Origin: Anniella stebbinsi | Lineage: Eukaryota > Chordata > Lepidosauria > Squamata > Anniellidae | Reading direction: 5' to 3' | Length of the DNA: 64,000 nt | Assembly (NCBI GenBank): GCA_029215795.1 | Contig: JARDYH010000001.1 | Location: forward strand, 7,682,001 to 7,746,000 | Shown here: piece after piece, positions 32,702 to 44,535 of the stretch | Numbering within the stretch: the stretch's first letter is position 1 | How the letters are laid out: each line of letters starts with the position of its first letter | Position numbers and translations under genes: made by a program | Notes under the pieces: generated by a model | Database searches by the model: none | What the model saw: the letters and a program-made list of their open reading frames with translations, nothing else | What the model was told of the DNA's origin: nothing

Positions 32702-33605
32702 GTGAGAAGGCCGCGGCCGGCGGGCCGGCGTTCTGAGGCGGAGGAGAGCCGGCGCCGGGTCGCTCGGGAGTGGGCCAGGGGCCTCGCCAACGTCGCTGGG
32801 CCTCCGTCGCCGCCGGGTCTGAGAGGAAGGAGCCGCAGGCCAAGCGAGCGTGAGTGAAACACCCGTCCCCTCACGGACGCCCTTCCCCCCCTCCTCCTCA
32901 TGGCTCGGGAAGCCCCCCCCCCATTTCGCCCCTCCCCCACATTAACCCCCCTCCCCCCCGGCGGTGCCTCCTCCGCCCTTCATGGGCAGAAGCCGGCGGT
33001 GGCTCTGCCGCCCCTTCCTCGGTCTCCGGCCTGAGATTTTAATGTGATTTCATTTAAAATTATTTTCAGGCCGCCTTCAAGCGAGTGGGAGGCGGGCGGT
33101 GGTGTTTCCCGGACTAGCAGCCGCTCCTGGCGGCGGGGAGGGGCCGCCGCCTCTCTCTCCCTTCCTTTAACCGGAGGCTCCGCCGGGGCCTCGTGCGCGC
33201 TTCCCACCCGGGCTGCCCCTTGTGCTATCCGCAGCCCGGCGGCGGCCCTCCACGGCCCCCTTCTTCTGAGCTCTCCCGAGTCGCCTTCCGTTCCCAAGCC
33301 GGGAAGCGCCTCTCCCTGCCGCGATTTGGGAGCTTCCCCCGTAAACTGATCCCCAGCTGAACGTGGGGAGGTGCCCCACCGCCAGTCCGACAGGCAGCGA
33401 GTGGCTCTCCGTGGTTTATTCCGCCCCCCCCCCCCAGCCCCGTTACTCGTGAACTGGAAAGACGCTGGGCAGGGGTTTCCAGCCGAGACCTTGTGTGTGA
33501 AAAACATACGTGCTCCGCCACTGGGGCATATGGGTGCTCGCTCCTTGTATTGAGTTAAGGTGGCATCATGCTGGTTCTCGTCCCTTCTCCCGGCAGCCCC
33601 CCCAG

Positions 33606-33749
33606 GTCGAAAGATGCAGGGCAACAAAGGCTTCGCTATGGAGAAGCAAAACCATACTCCCAGGAAGCAGCAGCAGCACCAGCATCATCAGCAACAGCAA
33701 CACCAGCAGCAGTCTGCCCCAGCTAATGGGCAGCAGGCCAATAACCAAA
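33606..33749 (+). CDS. NONO: NONO coding exon 1 (His/Gln-rich N-terminus)
   Basis: ATG at 33614, coding 136 nt to 33749, with a few 5'UTR bases before it. Two acceptors (after 33596 or 33605) are possible. Encodes the His/Gln-rich stretch and [11 protein letters not shown]. Donor CAAA|GTGAGT. Confidence 0.95.
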
Positions 33750-36700
33750 GTGAGTATCTGCTCTCCTGGAAAGGGCAAAAGAATCAAGGCTGTGTGCGGA
33801 GTGGAGGAACTGGTATACTTCAAGGTTTCTTCTCCGTGTTGAATTTTATTTGGATCTCAATTTGTGGGGGAGCAGCATGGGTTCTGGTTCTGCTTTGCTT
33901 TCACTTGGGAGCCTCACGTTGCACTTCATAGGCATTTCTAAAAGACCGAATGCACATCCCACGTATTGTGAAGTTTTAACGCACAAGGAAGGTGGGGAGG
34001 GGTTTCACGCACTGGAAACGTGTTGGTTGTGCCTTTCTAATGTGTATACACAGGAGAAAACATAGATGTGCAGTTGTCATGTGCCTGTATGCATATGCAG
34101 GTTGTATGTCAGTTTGGAACTCAGTAATGTGTGAAGTGGCCTTTTGGCCCCTGGGAACATTGTGCAAATTAGTTGTGAATGCCGAGTGGAGCAAAACCTA
34201 CATAAGGCTTTTCTATATCTTTGGAAGATGCTAGAGACAGGGGGCCAGATTCTCTGTAGGTAGCATTTTTATGGCCTATACTGCCAGTGTGAGTTCCAGA
34301 ATATGTTTTGCACAGTATCAACTTGTAGGAAAGTTTCCCAAGTTGCTGTAGGTTAATTATGTGGTTGAATCGCATCATTCCATAGTATGGATTGAGGATC
34401 TTGGGTTAGTGAGATTTAGGTCAGTGCCTCAGAAAGAATGTACCAGAGAAACACTGAATGGAAGCAAGTGTTGGGGTGAAAAATTTAAAGCCAGCTATAT
34501 TGCAGAGTAGGTTTGGTGTGACTTCCTGAGGTCCCAAATAGATTCTTTCAGTGTCTCACTAGGGGATTACTTCTTTCCACCTTGGTTCTTAAAATACAAG
34601 GTATTTACCGCCCTCCCGATTTTAAGAATACAAATGTATCAATAGCAACTTTCTGCAAGGTATAGTTGTTAACATTTTCAGATCCTTAATATGTAGCAGT
34701 ATACATAATTTTAGTTTTAGATTTACAGTGAACCGCTCAGATTTTATTATATGAAGCAGTATCGAAGCATTATAAATAAATAACGGATTTGGTTGTTAGT
34801 GGTTTAAGAATATGTGATTTTTTAATTGCAAGGAATTTAAAGGTTTGTAGTTAAATTGTGGGTTGGATATGGGGCGTGCAATAGCTTACTGATGCTTACC
34901 GCAGGCTTGTGGGTTGCCTTCTTAAGGTTGTTAAGTTTCTCTCTGGGCTTCATGAATGTTCTGGCTTACTGGGCTTGGATGCTACTTTCTTCATGTGCTG
35001 CACTACTTCTGGCCACTTTGAGCATTTTCTCACCTCATAATGCTTGAATCCCTTGCCATCACAACACTATGTAGTCTCCTTCAAGCATTCAACAAGACTG
35101 ATGTTGAGTTTAGGAGTGGCTTTGCTTCTGATCAGGTTAAGATACAGGGTATGTGTTCTTTCAAATGACGTTGCTTTTTGGTCCTCCCTTGAGTTGGTCC
35201 TCAGACTTGTAAACTTTCAGGCTGTCTACCTTGGAGGCACACACACCACCTGCTGCGTTGTGCTGAAATGCTTCCCCTACCCTGTGCTGTTATAGCTTTG
35301 CTGCCTTGGACCTGTCCTTCCAATCGCAATGCTTTGGCTGTCCTGTAGGTGGCTTTGCATTTTTAATTTGTGGTTGACAACCCTTGTCCGTCCAGGGCAA
35401 AATCTGCAATAGGGATCTTCTCCCTGGCTAGGCGGTTGCCATATTGGTACACGGTGACCATTCTTGGCAGCTATTTTCTTTCAGGGCCGCTGGCTTGTTG
35501 CTGTTAAGATAGTTGGAGATCAAATGTTTTGGGAGACTTGATTAATGTTCTGACCTTTGTGCTCTTGAATGCGTTAACACTTGGCATTTGTTCCCCCAAT
35601 TTTGTAGAGCGATTCTGTACCTTATTCCCCTCAGATGAAGGCCTGACGATTGACCTGAAGAATTTCCGAAAACCTGGTGAAAAGACTTTCACCCAGAGGA
35701 GTCGGCTGTTTGTGGGGAACCTGCCACCTGATATCACAGAAGAGGAGATGAGGAAGCTGTTTGAAAAATATGGGAAGGCTGGTGAAGTGTTCATTCATAA
35801 GGATAAAGGCTTTGGCTTTATCAGGCTGGTGAGTGGCTACACTAGTGTTTTGCTGGAAGCTGTGCTGGTTGTAGTCCTAATTGTCGTGGGTTTAAGTAGC
35901 CAAGGGAACTTTGCACGGCATGTTATGTTCTGAACAATGCAAATGCTCCATGTAGCTCTCCCTTCTGTGAAAGCAAAATTCCACCAGATGTTTCTGAATT
36001 AGAGACCTTACAAAGTGTACTGATTATCTCTGTTGCTGGAATTTTATTTTATTATGATTGTCTAAAGGGAAAGGAAATCAGCTGTTAACAGGGGTCTCTG
36101 TGGCAGAACATCTTCCCCAGCAAAATGGTTTTTACGGCCTGCAGGCTTAAGAGATTGTCAGCTGGTTCCTTTGCAGCCATTAACTATCATCTGCTGATGC
36201 TGGCTCGGCCTGTTTCACACCAGGGGTTTTCAGCTTCTTACTATGAATGATTAGAAAGATGGGGCTGAATAAATTGCCGACTGCTAGAGGCCGCTGAACT
36301 TTGAGGTTGGCAGCAGTTAACTGCTAATCTTTATCTGTGCTCCTAGAGCTGAGGAGCAGGTCTTGGGGTACAAGAGGAGATGGGAGCTCTGCATTTTCAA
36401 TGATATGTATATCTTTTGAGTCAAAGTGGTATATCAAGGGACAAAGGGGGGGGAAATATCATCAGCAGAGGTTTTCTTTTTAAAGGCAATGCCAAAAGTA
36501 AAAAAGTAAAATCACAAATTCAGTTGAGGAAGAACACCTTGTATAAGAAGATATACTTTAATCAAGAAATAACTTGATTAATGTAACAACTCATTCAGAA
36601 TTAAATATAGGATTGTAGCTTAATAATGCAAGTCTATACATACCTACTTAGAATTAAGCCTCGTTGAGTTCAATGGAACTTACTCTCAGGTAAGTGTATG

Positions 36701-39700
36701 AGAATGCAGCATAACCAAAAAAGTTATGAGTCTGTCTTAAAAATCTGCTTAACAATCCTGAATGTTAAATCAACCTGGTAAATAAACAATTGGCCCAGTT
36801 TGAACGTCCCATTAAGCCATCCCATTAAGCCAGGTTTCCAGGAAACTCTGCCTATTTTTGCAAGCAGGTTAAACAAATGCAGGCCCTTTGTGTGCGGTGG
36901 GTTGTGGTGTCTGAACCTTATTGAAAACCTGGTGAAAAGACCTTCACCAAGAGGAGTCTGGCTTGATTCTTCTCAAATAAACCAGTGTCATAAGCCATGG
37001 TTTGTTTTTGCAGGGTCTATGCTTTAGCCTCCAGTTTGTTGGAGTAGCTAAGTGGTAGCGATCAGATAGCATGCACCAGCAGGCTATCATAAACAATACG
37101 CCATGATTCTCTGGCTTATTATTGCATCCAAATACAGCTATAATCTTAACTTTCTTGCAGTACTTGAATTTCATTTAATACTTCCCTCTTAACATTTTTC
37201 ATAATTTGTAATCCGTAAAGCTATGCCAACATTCCAAAACATATTCTTTGATCTTAGATCCCTCCCAAAGTCTCTGTAGTAAGGCATTTATACATCAAGT
37301 TTCTATGCCGCCATGTATTTCTTTCCCACTCCATGGTTTGTAATTACTGGAAGCAATAGCACTGAGCCACTAGATATGCTGAATTTTTAAGGATGGCTTC
37401 CAAGTATATGATGCCTTGGCTGACACATAGTTTTTGGCTAAATTCTTCTAAAGCTAGATCTCTCACATGAAAACTTCCAGCTGGAAAATCTAGGGATCAA
37501 GAATGTGTGTGTCTGTTTTCCTGTGAACGTTTTTCTTCTTTTAGTACTTTTAGTACATTTTTCTTCTTTTAGTACTGACAGCTTCTAGTGCTTGTTACTG
37601 ACTTCCTGAGTTGCCTGTAGCCCCTCCTTATATGTTTTATTTCCTACATTTTAAAACTGTCCAACAACTGCAGTTCTCAGGCTGGTATACGAGTAGATTG
37701 TGATAATAAAATAGAAGATAAAGCTAAGCCAATAAAGACAAAATATCACCCATATTAGCCTGCCCATATTTTAAGATCAGGAAGAAAAGTCCTCCTTATT
37801 TGCTCACCTTTGAGAGCAGTTAGGTATACGAACACAGGAGAAAAGGCCTTTTCCTCAGTGGCCCCACACCTCTAGAATAACTTGCCTTTGGGAGTCTGCC
37901 AGACCCCATCATTTTCAAGGCTTTTAAGAAGCTCTGGCCTTCCCATGATTGTGTTTTATCAGACTGGGTTGTGGCTGCAGTTGTCTGTTGTAAATTTTAT
38001 TTTATGCTAGTGGGTTTTTTTAGAAGTTTCGCTGCTGTTGCTTTGTTGTGTTTTTACTGTTTTCAATACCGCATTGATTTTTGTTATGTGTTTTATTGTT
38101 GAATGCCATCTTAGGAGGGCTCCTCCCCTGAAAGGTGGCCAAGAAATATCTTAAATAAATAAATAAAATAACCACACATGATAAAACCAAAGGAAAACTA
38201 CTCTCTTGGAGATGAAATTATTCTTCCTCAAATACGCATTTTGTTGGGAGTCCCCATTTGCCTCTTTAAGAAGGCATTTGGTCTAGTGGGCTGGTGAATC
38301 AGTCACCTTAACTAGATGGGTTGAGAAACACTGGCATGATGGGCTTTAACTGGTTTTGTGTGTGTGTCTAGGAAACTCGTACTCTGGCCGAAATTGCAAA
38401 GGTCGAGCTGGACAACATGCCCCTGCGTGGGAAGCAGCTGCGAGTGCGCTTTGCTTGCCACAGTGCCTCACTGACTGTCAGGAACCTGCCTCAGTTTGTG
38501 TCGAACGAGCTCCTGGAGGAGGCCTTTTCGATGTTTGGCCAAGTGGAAAGGGCTGTGGTTATCGTCGATGACCGAGGGAGGCCTTCTGGGAAAGGCATCG
38601 TGGAATTTTCGGGAAAGCCTGCTGCTAGGAAAGCCCTGGACAGATGTAGTGAGGGATCCTTCTTGATAACTACGTAAGTTTGTTGGGTGAGGAGTTTTTG
38701 CCTCGGGAATGGGGGCTTGCAGCTGGAGGGCGATGAAGAGGGCTTTTATTCAGTGGCGGTGACTCTTAAGTGATTTTCTCTGCCTGCGTCCACAGAGCTA
38801 AATAGAGGAGCATTACCGTTTTGCTTGTCACTGATGGTGAGCAGTTGTTGCCTGAGGTGAGCAGGGCTGGCAAAGCATCCTGTGGTCTGTACATTTGGTG
38901 CTCTGCTTTTATAGGGCTATAGGCTCTTTTAAGACCACCATAGTTCACACGATACCTTTGCTCATACATCTGGATCAGCTGCGCAAGGAACTGATCACTG
39001 CCTCCGCTTGTCTGGACCTCGAAGCTGTTGGGTCCGAGGCAATCAGTGCTGATGGAAATAGGTAGCTATGGTCTCAAGCATTATTTGCAAGGCTGGGTTA
39101 AAGGCAGCACAGCCTTGTGGCCCCAGAAGGATCTCAGTTGGCTCTATGCTGCTTATTGTTCCTGATCTTTGATCATTGTGTTTCTCCTGTGAGCACTCAT
39201 TGGGCCCTAAGAAGCAGCAAAGTCCACTTTCAAGGAATGAGCGTTGATAACTTGTGCTCGATTTTTCTCTGTCAGGTTCCCTCGGCCTGTGACAGTGGAG
39301 CCCATGGATCAATACGATGATGAGGAGGGGCTGCCAGAGAAACTGGTCATCAAAAACCAGCAATATCACAAGTAAGTGCTGAGTGGAAAGAAGAAAAGGG
39401 GGTGTCCTCTTAGTGGAAACAAATGTTCTTGGAAAGCTGCTTGGCCCAGTGCTTGTGTTTCTACAGGCGGTTTTATTGAGCAAAGTGGATGTGTAAAATA
39501 AACTGAGTAACTTACTGTACAGATACATTATAGTTCCATTCTCCTTAATTAAGATGTGCACGGGGGCAAAATGCGATGCTTTCTGCCTTTACCCCAGTGC
39601 TTGGACTCTCGCTAACTGACCACTGTTCTCTAGGTGACTGGGTTTTTTCTCCTTCCCCTACAGAGAGCGTGAGCAGCCTCCCCGTTTTGCACAGCCTGGT

Positions 39701-42700
39701 TCCTTTGAGTATGAGTATGCAATGCGTTGGAAGGCCCTGATTGAGATGGAGAAGCAACAACAAGAGCAGGTAGACCGCAACATCAAAGAGGCACGGGAGA
39801 AGCTGGAGATGGAGATGGAGGCAGCTCGTCACGAGCATCAGGTCATGCTCATGAGGCAAGGTGAGAACTACAATCACACCAACGAGCCACACGTGGTTGG
39901 TTGGTGACAGTCTCTGGCTGCTTGCACAGAGCAGATCGTACAGGGACACTAACCTGTCAACCTACTGATGTTTCTTCCAGACTTAATGAGGCGCCAGGAG
40001 GAACTGCGGAGAATGGAGGAACTGCACAACCAAGAAGTGCAGAAACGTAAACAGCAGGAACTCAGGTGATCAGAGAATGAATGAAGCTATGCTCACTCTT
40101 GGTTGTGAATACAGGCGTCTTATGCTAGCTTTCAGCAGGATACCTGAAGAGAAAGAGTGTATGGGTCCATGGTCCTAATACTGTCCATGGAGGCTCACTG
40201 TCCGGCCTGCAGAGGCTTGTCCTTCCTTTGGGGCCCTGTCCCTAGAGGCTGCAAGAGGCTTCTGGGGGAGGCGGGAGAGAAATCCCTGCTGTTGTCTCTA
40301 ATCTGTAATAGGGACAGGGAGTGACATGCACAATATTCCTGGCTGAGGCACCAGGTGAAGGAACTATCCTCCACTGGTAATTAGGCTGGGAAGGCTTTGC
40401 TTCACCTGGGCTTTTCCCAAGCCGGATCAGAGTAAAATCAAGCTGGCCCAATTCATGTTGCTCCATTCCAGTGTGGGAGGGCGCAGATTTGATGAAGGTG
40501 CCAGGTGATTGTCTACTTTGACTGCTTCAGCTTTGCTGTGTCTGGGCTTTCCCTGATTGAGAGAGACTACATGTAGTGAAACCCAGGTGTATTGCCAAGC
40601 CAGCTCAGTCTGAAGGAGAGGTGAAAGGGACTGCCCATGTCCTCCTCAGCTGAGGAAGGTGCAAGGTTAGGTAGAGGCACTGGGTGGGTTGACCACTTGA
40701 TGCCTGGGCGTCTCTAAACAGGGAGCAAATTAAGTCAGGTGGGCCAACTCTAGTAGAGGCAAGATGGATCATGATACGAATCCGAGAACATCTGTAGCTT
40801 GAAATAAATTCACTGCAGAACTGGTTGTTGTGTTACTGCTTTATTTAGAAGCTGGTGGAGTTTGCCACTGGCTAATTAATATATGGAACATAGGAAGGTG
40901 CCTAGTCAGACCATTGGTCCATCTAGCCAGTATTGTTGTCACTGACTAGCAGCAATGCCTCTCAAGGGTTTCAGGCAGGATTCTTTCCTCACCCTACCTG
41001 AAAAAGCCGGGAATCAAACCTGGGACCTTCTGCATGCAAAATACATTCTCTGATGCAGTGAACTATAGGACTTTGTCTCCCAGACAAGTGGCCTTACTTG
41101 ATCATTACTTGTATCGTCCGGTTTTTGGCTTGACAGTGCTACCACCTGTAGGGTACTTTATGCAGGTTGCTTGGCTCTAAAGCAAGAGCTTCCTCAACTG
41201 GAATATTGGAGCGCTGTGCCAAGATAACTGTCTCATGTATCTTGGTGTCGAGACTGTTGATTACTGGCTAGGTTGTCCTCCAGAGCGAACAGATGCTAAA
41301 AGAGCTAGTATTGGGCATAAGCAAGGCCGAGCTTTTGGATGAGGCGATGCTACTTTAGTCCTTCCATTGCAGGCAAGAAGAGGAACGCAGGCGCCGTGAA
41401 GAAGAGATGAGGAGGCAGCAGGAGGAGATGATGAGGCGACAGCAAGAAGGATTTAAGGGGGCCTACCCCGATGCGGTAGGGGTCCTTCTTTTGCATGGAG
41501 GGTTGGCTGCTAGCAGAATTGCCATTGTCTATAAGTGGGTGAGGGTAACTTCCTTCCTACTCTGAGAAGGAACGAAAGGTATCAGTGATGTCAATTGAGG
41601 CAGGTTTGTTCGTCTGTTTCAGAGGGAGCCTCCAGATATGCGAATGGGACAAATGGGCATGGGAGGTAAGATGCAATTGTTTTCTAGAAGTGTTTTGATC
41701 TATGGTGTGTCTTCTTTATATGCTTCCCTATGTGATGTCTGCAAGTGATTGATTCAGCATGTAGCTGAGCTCTGGGTGGGCCAGGAATTGAAGTGATCTC
41801 AACTGGCAGGAATATCTGCAAGAAGGAAATTGCAGCTGGGTTCGAAGGGAGCCGAGGCTACAGCACTCATGTGCTTCAAAAGAGAGGCGGTGTTGTCCAA
41901 AGGTTTAGTAAAAAGGAAGCTGTGTTGCGGTGAGGCAGCTGCTGAAGTTCTGGTCCGGTGACTCGCCTGCTTAATCAGGGCTGTTGTGGGTGCATTGCGT
42001 TCAGGGGTGTGCTGCACATCAGGAGTACTCCTTGCTTTTCCTTTCAGGTGCGATAGGAATGAACAGCCGAGGGACGATGGGAGGCACCAGTGTTCCAGCA
42101 GGGCCCCCGCCGGCAACAGGTCCTGGGCCGATGATTCCTGATGGAGCTATGGGAATGGTAAGCTCAAAAGCACTAGTCTTCATAAGAATTGGGAGGGATT
42201 TGATTTGGAAATATTGCAAACTCCTTTGCTAAGGAAGAATCCGTGCACATGTGCACCCTCGTTCCTCTTTACGAATAAGCACGTTTGCGACCCAAGGACT
42301 GGCACAAAAATGTATTGTGGATAGTTTGAACAAGCGAATCAAGCTACACGATGCAGGGGATTTGCAGCCTGCCACCCCTTGGAAACTGCTCATCAGTTGT
42401 GTGGACAAACTTTGCTTGGGTGAATTCCTTAGCATTTGTTTCCTTGTGTCACAAGACACAGCATACTTGGCTGGTGCCCCTATATGGCTTAGACTGAGTA
42501 GAATCCTGCCTGCAGGAGCTGTTCACTCTCCCAGCCAGAGTGGGTTTTGAGGCGCTAATGGGATTTCCCTGTATTCGAGCGCTTTGCAACTACAGCACGA
42601 GGCAGGCTTGCATAGTGATGAGGTGTCCCGCTTATCCAGCTGGGCACGCTTGCTTGCTTAAGAACAAGACACCAAACCAGGTTTGTGTGCCTTCAAGTGT

Positions 42701-43758
42701 AGGGATGGCCAACAATTTGGTCAGCTTTAAAAGGGGGGATTAGACAAATTCATGGAGAATAAGGCTCTCAGTGGCTGCTGGTCTTGAGGGCTATATGTTA
42801 TCTGCGGTATCAGAGGCAGTATGCTTATGTACACCAGTTGTTGAGGAACCTGAGCGGTGGGGTAAGGAGTGCTACAGTTGCACTCGTGTCCTCATGGGTT
42901 TCCACAGGCAGCTGGTGGGCCACGATGTGAACAGAATGCTGGATAAGATAGACCTTGATCTGATCCAGCAGGACTCTTCTTACATTGTTCTAGCACAGTA
43001 GTTTCCACCAGCTGCTATGGGTGGGTAGAGAGGTTTGACACTGCCAGATGATATGGATGCTGAAACACAGGGCAGGTGCTTGCCCCTTCCTCGTCTTGTC
43101 AGGAGAGCCAATGCCTTCTGGGGACGCTCTTTCACATGGTGTCACTGGTATGTACTCCTCCTGTCTGCTGGCATGCCCACATGTCCCGTCTCCTTGAGCT
43201 ATTTGCTTATCGGGCCTTATTTTGGAGTCTGAGAACAGAGCGATGCTCCCAGCCTGTACAAGTACCTGTGTGAGCCACGCTGGAGCTCTTGCGTCTATGG
43301 GAAGTTCAGGCATTGCTTCTGTGGCCCCCTTAAGCCGGCCTTCCCCAACTGGATGCCAGCAAGATCGTTTGGACCGCAACTCCCAGGATTGCTGACCACT
43401 GGCTCTGCCAGCTGGGCCATTTGGGAGTTGAAGCCCAAGGTATCTGGCAGACGCCACATTTGGGAAGGCAATTCTAAGCCCTCTTATGATCTGGAGCCTC
43501 TTGCAGAGCAGGGGAGAGCTTCCTTGTGTGGGGGGTGGGGGGTGGGGGGGTCTGTAGGGCTGCAGCCAGTCTTGAGGGATGTTCCTAATCTAAGCTTTCC
43601 CCCCTCTCGCTCTATGCAAGACTCCGCCGCCACCCACCGATCGCTTCGGCCAGGGCACTGCAATGGAAGGACTTGGAACTATGGGAGGAAGCACACCAGG
43701 ATTCAACAGAGGAGCTCCTGGGGGGGATTTTGGCCCAAACAAGCGTCGCCGATACTAA
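33614..43758 (+). CDS. NONO: NONO (p54nrb), non-POU domain-containing octamer-binding protein
   Basis: Nuclear RNA/DNA-binding DBHS protein of paraspeckles, acting in transcription, splicing and DNA repair with SFPQ and PSPC1. Ten coding exons join in phase: 33614-33749, 35635-35828, 38372-38673, 39276-39371, 39664-39860, 39981-40065, 41373-41475, 41623-41665, 42048-42157 and 43621-43758. They give 1404 nt and 467 residues (human 471). Layout: a His/Gln-rich N-terminus (about 18-40), RRM1 (about 68-135, RNP motifs RLFVGNLP and KGFGFIRL), RRM2 (about 142-223), the NOPS segment, a long Glu/Arg-rich coiled coil (about 255-370), a Gly/Pro/Met-rich tail, and the terminal PNKRRRY nuclear signal. 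The start ATG opens [18 protein letters not shown], like human [18 protein letters not shown]. All introns are GT-AG. Complete and apparently intact. Confidence 0.98.
35635..35828 (+). CDS. NONO: NONO coding exon 2 (RRM1)
   Basis: Encodes [20 protein letters not shown], then [20 protein letters not shown] and [20 protein letters not shown]. Identical in these segments to the human protein. Counting the noncoding exon, this is exon 3. Confidence 0.97.
36923..36958 (+). pseudogene. copy of part of NONO coding exon 2 inside NONO intron
   Basis: 36 bases match 35668-35703 of the exon at 34 positions. They cover the codons for [11 protein letters not shown]. There are no exon flanks or splice sites, so it is a small partial duplication, not an exon. 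Confidence 0.75.
37800..38170 (+). mobile_element. L2-type LINE 3' end
   Basis: GCCTTTTCCTCAGTGGCCCC resembles the RAFSVVAP segment of L2 ORF2. Ends AAGGTGGCCAAGAAATATCT TAAATAAATAAAT. Confidence 0.6.
38372..38673 (+). CDS. NONO: NONO coding exon 3 (end of RRM1, RRM2)
   Basis: 302 nt with [40 protein letters not shown] and [23 protein letters not shown]2 RNP motifs are seen. Donor CTAC|GTAAGT. The preceding intron is the gene's longest between coding exons (2.5 kb). Confidence 0.97.
39276..39371 (+). CDS. NONO: NONO coding exon 4 (NOPS region)
   Basis: 96 nt encoding [20 protein letters not shown] and [12 protein letters not shown], the NOPS segment that contacts the partner RRM2 in DBHS dimers. 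Human has [20 protein letters not shown]. Confidence 0.96.
39664..39860 (+). CDS. NONO: NONO coding exon 5 (NOPS end and coiled coil)
   Basis: 197 nt encoding [39 protein letters not shown] and [20 protein letters not shown]. One Asp-to-Glu change in the QQQDQ segment relative to human. Confidence 0.97.
39981..40065 (+). CDS. NONO: NONO coding exon 6 (coiled coil)
   Basis: 85 nt encoding [20 protein letters not shown] and KRKQQELR. The donor (CAG|GTGATC) is less typical than its neighbours. Confidence 0.96.
40885..41085 (-). mobile_element. tRNA-Ala-derived SINE
   Basis: GGGAATCAAACCTGGGACCT TCTGCATGCAAA is an inverted B box and anticodon arm. ATCTAGCCAGTATTG matches the body of the SINE at 51498 in reverse. 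Confidence 0.65.
41373..41475 (+). CDS. NONO: NONO coding exon 7 (end of coiled coil)
   Basis: 103 nt encoding [20 protein letters not shown] and [14 protein letters not shown]. Donor GCG|GTAGGG is weak but phase and homology require it. Confidence 0.95.
41623..41665 (+). CDS. NONO: NONO coding exon 8 (43-nt microexon)
   Basis: Encodes [15 protein letters not shown], corresponding to human REQEIRMGQMAMGG. It sits after a 147-bp intron. Confidence 0.93.
42048..42157 (+). CDS. NONO: NONO coding exon 9
   Basis: Encodes [20 protein letters not shown] and [14 protein letters not shown], the low-complexity Gly/Pro tail, more diverged from human than the rest. Donor GTAAGC. Confidence 0.95.
42690..43005 (+). 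mobile_element. CR1-type LINE fragment in a NONO intron
   Basis: GATTAGACAAATTCATGGAG, GGTATCAGAGGCAGTATGCT and TGATCCAGCAGGACTCTTCT match the sense CR1 copy at 17600-17965. Confidence 0.7.
43330..43475. repeat. foldback-like repeat related to 19135-19260
   Basis: GGCCTTCCCCAACTGGATGC...CGCAACTCCCAGGATTGC and an inverted GGGAGTTGAAGCCCAAGG arm. Family not identified. Confidence 0.45.
43621..43758 (+). CDS. NONO: NONO coding exon 10 with stop
   Basis: Encodes [20 protein letters not shown], then [18 protein letters not shown] and TAA at 43756-43758. The C-terminal basic nuclear signal is conserved. Confidence 0.97.
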   Translation, partial: TPPPPTDRFGQGTAMEGLGTMGGSTPGFNRGAPGGDFGPNKRRRY

Positions 43759-44535
43759 AAAAAAGGGGGGGGTCAGTGCCCTGGCCGTTCCCTCCAGAGA
43801 GACCTTCAAAGGCTTTCCTTGGGCCCCAGGGGACCGGCCATGGCAAAAGGGCACCCGGCCAGATTTGTTAAAGGGTTTAGTCGGCGCAACAAGGTGCATT
43901 CCTGCAAAACACAATGTGAAAATGGATCCTGGGAGGCTTTGGTAGCTTTGTAGTGTATGAGGCCAGGTAGGACCCTGACGTCTCTCCCATTCCCAAGCAC
44001 CTCAGCACAGGTTGAATCCCCGACTGACTCGGCTGCAATTGGAGGCCGGCTCTGCCCTTACCCAGCCCTCCAAAGGCATTTCTCCAGAGCATTGGGGCAG
44101 GGCCAGGGGGTCTGTACATGTCTGTAGCTTCAAATGGCTTATCATGTAGTGGGGGAGGGGACGGGGGGTTAGTTTTTTAAAACTCGTAGCTTTTTACTTT
44201 TTTCCTCTGGACCATTTCCCCCCCCTTTACTTGTAGCTCGCTGGTGCAGCCAAGAGGGCCAGGTAGTAGTGGTGATTTGGGGATGAATTATACAATGTGT
44301 TGTACCATTCTTTATTTTTTACTGGTAGAAAAGTACAATCTATTGGACAAAACAAAACAGTTTCCTGTTGAAGACTCGGTTAAAGCAATTGTTTGTATAA
44401 CCCTAACTTTGCCTGTCTTGTGTAGAAGTATGAGACTTTATGTGTGAACCTGAGCTGTAATCGTCCACTAACAGGTTGAGTTTGTCTAAAGATTGTTACA
44501 GGAATGCATTATTAAAAGGGATTTTAAGCCTTTTT
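43759..44535 (+). other. NONO: NONO 3' untranslated region
   Basis: Runs from the stop codon to shortly past the ATTAAA at 44511-44516. It contains A-, G- and T-rich stretches and no interspersed repeat that I recognise. The exact cleavage site is not visible. Confidence 0.7.
44511..44516 (+). terminator. NONO: NONO poly(A) signal ATTAAA
   Basis: ATTAAA about 750 bp after the stop codon, followed by T/GT-rich DNA (TTTTTCATCTGGTGTG). It is the best poly(A) signal in the region. Confidence 0.6.
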
